A DNA stretch of 64,000 bases from M3007 sp031398055 (lineage in GTDB: Bacteria > Bacteroidota > Bacteroidia > Chitinophagales > Saprospiraceae), in NCBI GenBank assembly GCA_031398055.1, contig JANNMS010000240.1, forward strand, positions 1-64,000, in the 5' to 3' direction. Of the stretch, positions 25,924-32,807 are shown in pieces; position 1 is the first letter of the stretch; each line of letters starts with the position of its first letter. A model generated the notes under the pieces. The model had not been told where the DNA came from. It saw nothing but the letters and a program-made list of their open reading frames with translations, and searched no databases. The translations under genes were made by a program, and so were the position numbers.

Positions 25924-26406
25924 TCACCCAAAACTTTCAAGAATGTGTGCAGAGATTTTGGGTGGAAAAATGTCCAAACTTGCAAATGCTTCCGGCGTCA
26001 GGCCAAATTTTTCTGGAAATTTTTGGATGTTTTCGCGGAGCGTGCGATAACTGCTGTCCGATTTTTCAATGATAATGCCTTTGGTCAGCACAGGCATTTC
26101 GTCGGTGCAAGTGCCCAACCGTTCTTGGATTGCATCGGCAATTTCAACCGGCAATTTTCGGCAGGCTTTGTATTTCGCCGGTTCGATGAGGTCGCTGCAA
26201 AAAATCTGCACCCATTTTGAAAAAGTCTTTTTGTCAACGCCGTAGGGCCGTATCAAATCCCGTTTTTCAATTTTTTCGGCTCGTTTCCTCCAAAAAAGCA
26301 GCCATCCAAAAAAGGCAAGCAGGGAAAAAACTAAAACCCATTTGATTTCTTGCCACCAAAAAGGCATTTCGGGAGTCGGATTTGAATCCTGTTCTTGGTT
26401 CATCAT
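25924..26406 (-). CDS. unknown single-span membrane protein
   Basis: This 160-aa protein starts at MMNQEQDSN (26406); the frame upstream lacks protein character. It has one membrane helix (about 20-42, WWQEIKWVLVFSLLAFFGWLLFW) followed by KRAEKIEKR, so the C-terminal 115 residues are predicted cytoplasmic. That part (RPYGVDKKTFSKWVQIFC, then SDSSYRTLRENIQKFPEKFGL) has a helix-rich look that could bind DNA or protein, but I do not recognise it. A TTACCTTCG box upstream resembles a -7 promoter element. It is isolated between a strong terminator and the paired palindromes. Confidence 0.5.
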   Translation of the reverse strand: MMNQEQDSNPTPEMPFWWQEIKWVLVFSLLAFFGWLLFWRKRAEKIEKRDLIRPYGVDKKTFSKWVQIFCSDLIEPAKYKACRKLPVEIADAIQERLGTCTDEMPVLTKGIIIEKSDSSYRTLRENIQKFPEKFGLTPEAFASLDIFPPKISAHILESFG

Positions 26407-26530
26407 TGTATTTTTTGTGTTGCGAAGGTAACAGGCACCGCTTTCTGCACTTTTTGGATTATCATTTTTGCAAATAAGTTGACATTTTGGGTTTGCCAAG
26501 TTTGGCAGTTTTGAACACGATTTGTGATAA

Positions 26531-26576
26531 AAAAAGAGGTCGTAAACGTTTGCGTAAACGTTTACGACCTCTTTTT
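26531..26576. terminator. perfect 21-bp hairpin, bidirectional terminator
   Basis: The arms 26531-26551 and 26556-26576 are exact reverse complements with a 4-nt loop, an A run at the left edge and a T run at the right. It lies 20 bp after the stop of the cassette 2 anti-sigma gene and can stop transcription from both sides. The stem contains the palindrome AAACGTTT twice. Confidence 0.85.
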
Positions 26577-26597
26577 TACCGGAAATAAAGTCGAAAA

Positions 26598-27323
26598 TTA
26601 AAGTTTCACCTCCTCAGCCGCCGCAGCAAATGGATGGTTTGGCGTCGCCAAAATTTTCTCTTTCAAAGCCTTTCCAGCCGTCGAATTCCCAGCACCCCAA
26701 TAAGTATAGAGCAACAAAAACTCGGCCTTCCGTAAATTGTCCGAGCCCACCGGATTTTTGACAATCGGCTCCAAAATTGCTGCCGCCGCCGCGTAATTTT
26801 TCAACCGAAACTGGCACTCGCCCCGCAGCACGCGCACCGACTCGTCCCAGTCCGGGTCGTTTATTTTTTCCAAAATGGCGAGCGCATCCGCATATTTTTC
26901 CTGCCCGACCAATTCCTCCGCTGGCCGCAAAACCTCCGGCGCGTCCGACAAATTGCCGCGCAGCGTACCCGAATATTCATCAAAAACACCTTGAGCATTC
27001 GGGCGAATCAGCCAAAAAAAGCCCAAAACCAGCAGCACAGAAGCCGCCGCCGCCAACCGCATCCAATTGCTCCGGTGGCTAACCTGCATCATCGGCACCG
27101 TGCGTGCGGTCGTCGTTTGCTCGGCCTGTTCCGATTTCCAAGCCGCCATTTGCGACTTCAAATCTTGCTGCAACAGCAAATCCATCGCCCGGTGCTCGGC
27201 TTTTTGCACCTGAAATTCGGCAGCCAAAACCGCGTCGGTAGCCAGTTCATTTTCAAAATTGGACTGCTCGGCGGCATCCATCGTGCCGAACAGATATTTT
27301 TCGATGCGTTCAAAATTTTTCAT
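26598..27323 (-). CDS. one-span anti-sigma-like protein with periplasmic TPR-like region (cassette 2)
   Basis: This 241-aa protein starts at MKNFERIEKYLFGTMDAAEQ (27323), overlapping the sigma stop as ATGA; the longer frame to 27500 is antisense-like sequence inside the sigma gene. It has a cytoplasmic anti-sigma-type segment (1-80), one membrane helix (about 88-107, MRLAAAASVLLVLGFFWLI) and TPR-like helices (about 130-235: KYADALAILEKINDPDWD, RGECQFRLKNYAAAAAILEPIV). It has the same layout as the 310-aa protein of cassette 1, with a shorter linker. The two N-termini align well (IEKYLFGTMDAAEQSNFENEL against IEAFLLEKMPPAERADFEARL). Confidence 0.75.
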   Translation of the reverse strand: MKNFERIEKYLFGTMDAAEQSNFENELATDAVLAAEFQVQKAEHRAMDLLLQQDLKSQMAAWKSEQAEQTTTARTVPMMQVSHRSNWMRLAAAASVLLVLGFFWLIRPNAQGVFDEYSGTLRGNLSDAPEVLRPAEELVGQEKYADALAILEKINDPDWDESVRVLRGECQFRLKNYAAAAAILEPIVKNPVGSDNLRKAEFLLLYTYWGAGNSTAGKALKEKILATPNHPFAAAAEEVKL

Positions 27324-27946
27324 TTCAGTTGAGATAAAAGGGTTGTCAAATTTGGGTTTTCCAGCAGCAGCGAGCGCAGTTTTTCGCGGCAGCGGGCAAT
27401 CGTGTTTTTGGCAGTTTGCACATTTTCCCACTCGCGGGCATCTGCTACCTGCTTCATGGATTGGTTTTCGTAGTAGTACAGTTTCAGCGAATCGCGGCAA
27501 TTTTCACCCATCCCTTCGAGCGTACGGTTCAAAATCGAGTCCCGCTCGTTTTCGGCCTCCGATTGTTCGGCGAGGCTGATTTGGTCGGCAACCAACTGCG
27601 GTTCGGCGGCGGTCGCATCGTTGATTTCACTTTTGAAAACCACGTTGCTCACCTTTTTTATGCCGTCCCGGATCAAATTTCGGCACACGGCGAGCAGAAA
27701 AGTTTCCACCTTACTTTCGCCCCGGAACCTGCCCTCGCGGATCAGTCGGTCGAGTGCCAGAATGCCTTCCTGCAAAATATCGTCCGGTTCGGCTTTCGTG
27801 AAATTGTAAAACCGGCACCAGTCAGCAATCGTTGCCACGACCATCCGGTTGGTGTACAAAGTCCGAAAAGCCGAGTTGCGACGCGCCAAATCGCCGCTCA
27901 CCACGGCTTCGACAAATGTTGCGGGGGTCATCTGAACTACTTTCAT
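27320..27946 (-). CDS. ECF-type sigma factor (cassette 2)
   Basis: This 208-aa sigma-70-family protein has region 2 (about 25-105: RNSAFRTLYTNRMVVATIADW, EPDDILQEGILALDRLIREGRF, KVETFLLAVCRNLIRDGI) and region 4 (about 145-200: RDSLKLYYYENQSMKQVADAREWENVQTAKNTIARCREKLRSLL). It matches RpoE-like ECF factors better than its cassette 1 counterpart. The start (MKVVQMTPATF) lies 63 bp from the divergent CHAT protease gene, so one short intergenic region can control both directions. The stop overlaps the anti-sigma start. Confidence 0.9.
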   Translation of the reverse strand: MKVVQMTPATFVEAVVSGDLARRNSAFRTLYTNRMVVATIADWCRFYNFTKAEPDDILQEGILALDRLIREGRFRGESKVETFLLAVCRNLIRDGIKKVSNVVFKSEINDATAAEPQLVADQISLAEQSEAENERDSILNRTLEGMGENCRDSLKLYYYENQSMKQVADAREWENVQTAKNTIARCREKLRSLLLENPNLTTLLSQLK

Positions 27947-28009
27947 AATTTAGTGGAATTTTCGTTCGAGCGGTACTCAATTTTTTGAAAAAATTTTCAG
28001 CGTAAAAAT

Positions 28010-31000
28010 ATGACAACACCCCTTTTAAAACAGCAAATTAGCAAACGAATCGCCGTTTTTACCCTCGCAGGGCTGTTTGCCTGCTGGGTTTTTCGAGGAC
28101 AAAACCCCGTTTCCGGGGACTGGGACACGCAGGTTGACCAAGTTTTTGAAATTTTAAGCACGAAAAATTACCCAAAAACCATCGCCGCAGCCGACCAAAT
28201 CCTCGCCCAACTCGACCACAAAACCCACCCCGCCGAAGTCGCCGACCTGTTTTCGGCCAAAGCCAACGCCCTCGCCGAACTTGCCCAGCCAGCCGCCGCG
28301 CTCGAACTGCACCAAAAAGCACTACCGCTGCGCCAAATTTTTTTCAAAAACGACTCGCTGCAGCCCGCCGCCAACACTTTGCAAAACATCGGGCAGTTGT
28401 TTTTGGAAATGGGAAACCCAAACGGAGCAGCCGTTTTTTTGAAAAAAAGCCTCTTTTTGAATCAAAAAATGCAGAGCGTTTGGCTGCCGTCCGTGCTGAT
28501 TTCGTTGGCAAATTGCGAACGGCTGGCAGGCCGGACGGCTGCCGCCGAGCAATTTTTGGAGCAAGCAAAACGCTTCGCCCCACTCGACTCTGCCGATTCG
28601 GAGGCCGCCAAAATCGCTCAAATTTTAATTTTTTTGGAAAAAAAACAAGCCACCGCCGCGCTCGAACGACTCCGCCCGATGCTCGAAAAATTGCCGACCG
28701 ACGAGATTTTAAAAAAATCAAATTGGTTGAAAATTGCGGGCAACGCCGCCCGGCAGTCTGGAAATTTTGACGATGCGAACCGCTATTTTTCCGAAAGTTT
28801 GCAACTGCTCGACGGCCTCGGTTTACCTGCGCCCGCCGCCCGCGCTGCCCGACTGCTCGATTGGGCAAATGCGCTGCTCGACCTCGGCGATTTTGCGGCG
28901 GCGGCACCAAATCTTGACGCGGCTGCCGTGCTGCCCGACCTGCCGCCCGCGCTCCGGGCTTCTATTTTTTACGGCATCGGTCGGGTAAAAAAATACCAAA
29001 ATCAGCCCGAAGCCGCCCGAAAAATACTGGCCGAAGCCTCCGATTTGATGCAAAATCAGCCGCCCGCCGCCCGCGACCCGCTGCTGCCAGCCAACATCCG
29101 CGACTTGCAGGGCTCGTGTTTTTTGGATGAAAAAGACCACGAAACCGCCGAATTTTACTTCCGCCGTGCCCTCGAAATTTTGTTGGCGGAAAGAGGGCGA
29201 GCAGCCGCGGGCGAGGTGGCCGCGAGCCGCGCCAGCCTGCTTTTGAAAATCGGCCATTGCCAAAATTTGCAGGGAAAAACGGCCGCCGCCGTCCGTCCGC
29301 TTGACGAGGCTTTGCAAATTGCACGGCGACTCGACGATGAAAAATTGAGTTACTCGGCAGCCTATTTTTTGGGTGAAAACTCGGTTTTGACCAAAAATTG
29401 GGTCGCCGCGCTGCGATTTTACAATCAGGCAGAGCAGTTTTTGGGCAGCGACAGCACGGCGCGAGCGGCGCGTTTTCCGTTCGAAACGGTACAAATTTTG
29501 GCCGCACGAGCCACCGCGCAACGTGGAAAATCTGCTAAAAAAAATGGTTTTGAGGATTGGAAAAAAACGCTCGCCGCCGCCGAAAATGCCATCGCCGCGC
29601 TCGAAAATTTGAAAACGCAACTGCACGACGCGGCATCCGAAACCGACTGGCAGAATTTTTTTCACCGACCGTTTGCTGTGGCTGTCGAGGCGAGTTTGTT
29701 TTTGGGAAAAAACGAGCAGGCGTTTGGGTTTGCCGAAAGGCAAAAACAGTTTTTTCAACAAAAAATCGAGCGGCAGGCGCGGCGGTTCGAGGCCCTGAAA
29801 AACCCAAATTCGGCAGCCGCCCGCGCCGCGAAACTCGAACTCGAAATCCAACGGCTGCGGCGGCAAAAATTGGCTTCTGACGTGCCCAATCCATTGACGG
29901 ACAGTCTTTTGCAAAAATTTTCTGCCGAGTTGATAGGCTTGCGGGACAGCAGTCGTGGGGCAGTTTTTTTTCAAAAAAATTGGCAACCGCCGACCGTCGC
30001 GGAGGTTCAAAAAACCTTGCGGGCGGGGCAATCCCTCGTCGAATTTTCGTGGGACGATGAAAAAATCACGGCGTTTGTCGTGCGCCCCGACAGCATTTTG
30101 AAAGTGCATTTTTTACCCAATTCGCCCGCGCTGCTCGCCGAAATTGGTCAGTTTTTTCGGCTTTGCAGCACGCCGACAAAATGGGTCAAACCGGCGGAGC
30201 AGCGGGCATCCGAGGAATCGGTTTCGATGCTGGCGCACTCGATTTTTCGGAAAATTTTTGCGCCGCTCGCCGCCGATTTGACCCGCGACGTAGTTATCGT
30301 GCCCGACGGCGGGCTGTGTTTTTTGCCGTTTTGCGCGTTGTCCGAAAAACTGGAAATGCCCGCTTCGGATTTTTCGCGGCAAGGCTGGCTGGTTAAAAAT
30401 TACCGTTTTGAATACCGGAATTCGGCGTTGCTACCGCTCGCCCGCCCATTTTTGGACGGTGAAAAACGGCTGAATTTTTTGGCCGTTGCGCCGTCGTTCG
30501 ACCGAAAAACGTCCGATTTGGAGGCTTTGCAAAACAACGTTGGGGAAGTCGAAGCCCTCGAAAAACGGCTCGGCGGCAAAATTTTGAAAGCCGAAAAAGC
30601 CACAGAACGGGCGGTGGCCGGGGCGGCTGGCAGTTGCCAAATTTTGCACCTTTCGACGCACGGCGTGGTGGACGACCGCGACCCGGCACTGTCGTTCGTG
30701 GCGTTCGAGCAGCACCCGGACAGTCTGGACGACGGGCATTTTTACCTCCACGAAATCCAAAATTGCCCGCTGCGCGCCGACCTCGTGACCCTGTCCGCGT
30801 GCGAAACGGCGGCGGGGCGGTTCAATCGTGGCGAAGGTTTGGCGAGTTTGGCGCAGGCATTTCAGGTGGCCGGGGCGCGGAGCGTGGTGGCCACTTTTTG
30901 GAAAGTCGACGACCAGTTGATGCGGCAATTGATGTTGGATTTTTACGAAAAATTGCTGGCTGGCGAATCAAAATCGGTGGCTTTGGCAGCGGCGCAGGGG

Positions 31001-31177
31001 AAAGTGTTGGGCAGGCACCCGTTTTTTTGGGCGAGTTTAGCCTGTTTTGGGGACGGTGCCGCGCTGGTCGGTTTTGAGGAAACGGGGGGCGGTTTTTGGT
31101 TTTGGATGGCAGTTGTCATGGGGTTGGTTTTGCTTTTTTTGTTTTTAAAATTTTTGAAAAAGAATTTCAAATTTTAA
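28010..31177 (+). CDS. membrane-anchored TPR-CHAT protease (cassette 2)
   Basis: This 1055-aa protein has an N-terminal hydrophobic signal or anchor (about 12-30), a long TPR array (about 40-480: PAANTLQNIGQLFLEMGNPNGAAVFLKKS, DYFRRALEILL-like units) and a coiled linker around 560-640. The CHAT domain has His884 (ILHLSTHGVVDD) and Cys931 (LVTLSACETAAG), 47 residues apart exactly as in the cassette 1 protease. Unlike that one it ends in a membrane helix (about 1030-1050, WMAVVMGLVLLFLFLKFL) and a basic tail, so the protease would be tethered to the inner membrane with its active site outside. It is divergent from the ECF sigma gene. Its end overlaps the converging Uma2 gene by 11 bp. Confidence 0.88.
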   Translation: MTTPLLKQQISKRIAVFTLAGLFACWVFRGQNPVSGDWDTQVDQVFEILSTKNYPKTIAAADQILAQLDHKTHPAEVADLFSAKANALAELAQPAAALELHQKALPLRQIFFKNDSLQPAANTLQNIGQLFLEMGNPNGAAVFLKKSLFLNQKMQSVWLPSVLISLANCERLAGRTAAAEQFLEQAKRFAPLDSADSEAAKIAQILIFLEKKQATAALERLRPMLEKLPTDEILKKSNWLKIAGNAARQSGNFDDANRYFSESLQLLDGLGLPAPAARAARLLDWANALLDLGDFAAAAPNLDAAAVLPDLPPALRASIFYGIGRVKKYQNQPEAARKILAEASDLMQNQPPAARDPLLPANIRDLQGSCFLDEKDHETAEFYFRRALEILLAERGRAAAGEVAASRASLLLKIGHCQNLQGKTAAAVRPLDEALQIARRLDDEKLSYSAAYFLGENSVLTKNWVAALRFYNQAEQFLGSDSTARAARFPFETVQILAARATAQRGKSAKKNGFEDWKKTLAAAENAIAALENLKTQLHDAASETDWQNFFHRPFAVAVEASLFLGKNEQAFGFAERQKQFFQQKIERQARRFEALKNPNSAAARAAKLELEIQRLRRQKLASDVPNPLTDSLLQKFSAELIGLRDSSRGAVFFQKNWQPPTVAEVQKTLRAGQSLVEFSWDDEKITAFVVRPDSILKVHFLPNSPALLAEIGQFFRLCSTPTKWVKPAEQRASEESVSMLAHSIFRKIFAPLAADLTRDVVIVPDGGLCFLPFCALSEKLEMPASDFSRQGWLVKNYRFEYRNSALLPLARPFLDGEKRLNFLAVAPSFDRKTSDLEALQNNVGEVEALEKRLGGKILKAEKATERAVAGAAGSCQILHLSTHGVVDDRDPALSFVAFEQHPDSLDDGHFYLHEIQNCPLRADLVTLSACETAAGRFNRGEGLASLAQAFQVAGARSVVATFWKVDDQLMRQLMLDFYEKLLAGESKSVALAAAQGKVLGRHPFFWASLACFGDGAALVGFEETGGGFWFWMAVVMGLVLLFLFLKFLKKNFKF

Positions 31178-31751
31178 AAATCTCAGCAGCGGGAACCTCA
31201 AAATCCGGCACGGCTGGGGCGGCGGAAACGAGGTCTTCGCCTTCCAATATTTTCAAATTTTTGAGCGAATGGTAAACATAGACCTGCTGGAAATTTGGAT
31301 AGATGTGCCAAACAACCTGAACACCACTTTGAAAATATTCTTTCAATTTCGCCAAGATCTTGTTCGCTTGGTCAAATTCTGAAATGATTTCGATGGCGAA
31401 ATCCGGCAAAAAGGGCTTCCCAAAAGCAGCGGCCTGACGTTGTTGCCTCGACATCAATGAAATATCGGGGCGGCGGATGTTGCCTTGTTGCATGGTGGCA
31501 TCCGTTTCGACGACCAAATCCGCCCCGTTTTTGTACTGTTCGGTTTGAGAAAATTTCCGTTGCAGGTTGTGCACGATGTACTGTTGTTCAGGTGTCATAG
31601 AACGTGTTGTTTTGAAAATTTGGCCATCCACCCACTCGTATTTAAATGGGTCTTCAGGGCGGAAACGCCGAAATTTTTCTGCGGTCATTTTTTGCGGCAG
31701 CCGCGTCGCCGGACGTTTCTGCGGTTTTCCCTGCAATACTTCTTTGAGCAT
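31167..31751 (-). CDS. Uma2-family PD-(D/E)XK endonuclease-like protein
   Basis: This 194-aa protein fits the Uma2/DUF820 family of putative restriction-like nucleases: FKYEWVDGQIF near the start, then VVETDATMQQGNIRRPDISLMS (the PD motif), FAIEIISEFDQANKILAKLKEYFQSGV (the E-x-K-like helix region) and VWHIYP. These proteins are frequent in Bacteroidota and Cyanobacteria; their cellular role is unknown and some may be mobile-element derived. The start at 31751 lies 20 bp from a good -7 box (TACTTTTG, reverse of 31772-31779). It converges on and overlaps the CHAT gene tail. Confidence 0.85.
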   Translation of the reverse strand: MLKEVLQGKPQKRPATRLPQKMTAEKFRRFRPEDPFKYEWVDGQIFKTTRSMTPEQQYIVHNLQRKFSQTEQYKNGADLVVETDATMQQGNIRRPDISLMSRQQRQAAAFGKPFLPDFAIEIISEFDQANKILAKLKEYFQSGVQVVWHIYPNFQQVYVYHSLKNLKILEGEDLVSAAPAVPDFEVPAAEIFKI

Positions 31752-31771
31752 TTTTGAAAAATTTTTGTGGT

Positions 31772-31779
31772 CAAAAGTA
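31772..31779 (-). promoter_or_regulatory. -7 promoter box (TACTTTTG) for the Uma2 gene
   Basis: The reverse strand reads TACTTTTG, an exact TAnnTTTG match, 20 bp before the Uma2 start codon. A TTG at the ideal -33 spacing is not obvious. Confidence 0.5.
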
Positions 31780-31790
31780 GCGGTTTTTTT

Positions 31791-32807
31791 TCAATTAAAA
31801 GCCATCGCCGCCGTCACCTCAAAACTCTGCCCGAGCGGATTGTAAGTTTTTGTAAAAGGAAAACCGTAGGAAACACCCAGCCGCAGCCTGCTCCGCCGCT
31901 CGTAATTTTCAAAACCGCGCTCGATTTCGATGCCGCCCTCGATTTGGGCGTTCATGCCAGTGCCGATGCCCGCTCCGGCCCAGCAGCCGAAGATTTTGTC
32001 AAAACTTCTCGTTTTCATTTTGTCAAAAAACACGCGGCAGTTCACGTCGGTGCTGATGGGCAATTTGCCATTTTTTGAAATAGAACGGTAGGTCAGCCCG
32101 GGGGTGTAGCGGATCCAGTTGGAAAGTTCGACTTTGACGTAGTCCTGCGGCTCGAAAAAATGTCCCCAGACAAAATAGACGTGCGATTTTCGGGTCTTGG
32201 CAATGACCTCGCTCGCGGTCTGCGGGATGGACAGGCCGACATAGTTCAAGTCGTCGCGGTAAAGTGCGCCGATGGAAAATTCGGGCAAAATGCGCCGCCC
32301 GGCATCCGCCCAAATCAGGTCGCTGGGGTCGGCGGGATTGGCCTTCGACTTGTCGATGCCGTACTGGATGATGCCCGCGCTGCCGCCGACGTGGAAAAAC
32401 CCCTCCCCCATTTCCCAAAAATAAGAACCAGTCAGGCTGGCACCGATCGTACCGAATGCCGCCGCGCGGTCTTTGAAAAAGACGCCACCAAACTTGAACG
32501 GTTGGTCTTCGGCCCGCAAATCGGGCGAGTGTTCGACCGAGGCCATCATCAGTGCGGGCGTGCCTTCAATGCCGCTTGTCACCCATTGGCTGCGGTACGA
32601 GGCCGTGACCATGGTCATGGATCGCCAGCCCCGGGAATTTTTGTAGGTCCACGGATCCATCGAAGCGGGGTTGATCATTTGCCAGTTTTGTCGGTAAAAA
32701 CTGACGTAGGGTGTTTGTTGCGCTTGCATTTTTAATGAAAAAAAGCAGGCTGCCGCCAAAAAAAAGGCGGTTTTGAAAAAGCGGGACGGGTTGATTTTTT
32801 TCGTCAT
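31791..32807 (-). CDS. PorP/SprF family T9SS outer-membrane protein
   Basis: This 338-aa protein has a signal peptide (MTKKINPSRFFKTAFFLAAACFFSLKMQAQ) and matches the PorP/SprF family of beta-barrel proteins: QTPYVSFYRQNWQMINPAS (the family's N-terminal PaxxG-like region), repeated amphipathic strands, LPEFSIGALYRDDLNYVGLSIPQ and a final GVSYGFPF. These outer-membrane proteins work with the type IX system and usually accompany a partner carrying a type B (CHU_C) domain. The frame is open up to 33182 but that extension is antisense to the caspase gene; the ATG at 32807 overlaps the caspase stop (ATGA). It is therefore coupled to the caspase-like protein, an unusual partner. Confidence 0.85.
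   Translation of the reverse strand: MTKKINPSRFFKTAFFLAAACFFSLKMQAQQTPYVSFYRQNWQMINPASMDPWTYKNSRGWRSMTMVTASYRSQWVTSGIEGTPALMMASVEHSPDLRAEDQPFKFGGVFFKDRAAAFGTIGASLTGSYFWEMGEGFFHVGGSAGIIQYGIDKSKANPADPSDLIWADAGRRILPEFSIGALYRDDLNYVGLSIPQTASEVIAKTRKSHVYFVWGHFFEPQDYVKVELSNWIRYTPGLTYRSISKNGKLPISTDVNCRVFFDKMKTRSFDKIFGCWAGAGIGTGMNAQIEGGIEIERGFENYERRSRLRLGVSYGFPFTKTYNPLGQSFEVTAAMAFN

Noticed and set aside
28823..30109. A 428-codon minus-strand frame across the cassette 2 CHAT gene
   Set aside because: It runs antisense through the TPR region and shows no domain; the CHAT protein on the plus strand is well supported.
20121..31177. CRISPR-linked protease system (Craspase-like)
   Set aside because: There are no Cas genes or CRISPR repeats in the window, and both proteases carry export signals, so the analogy is only to the TPR-CHAT/sigma logic.
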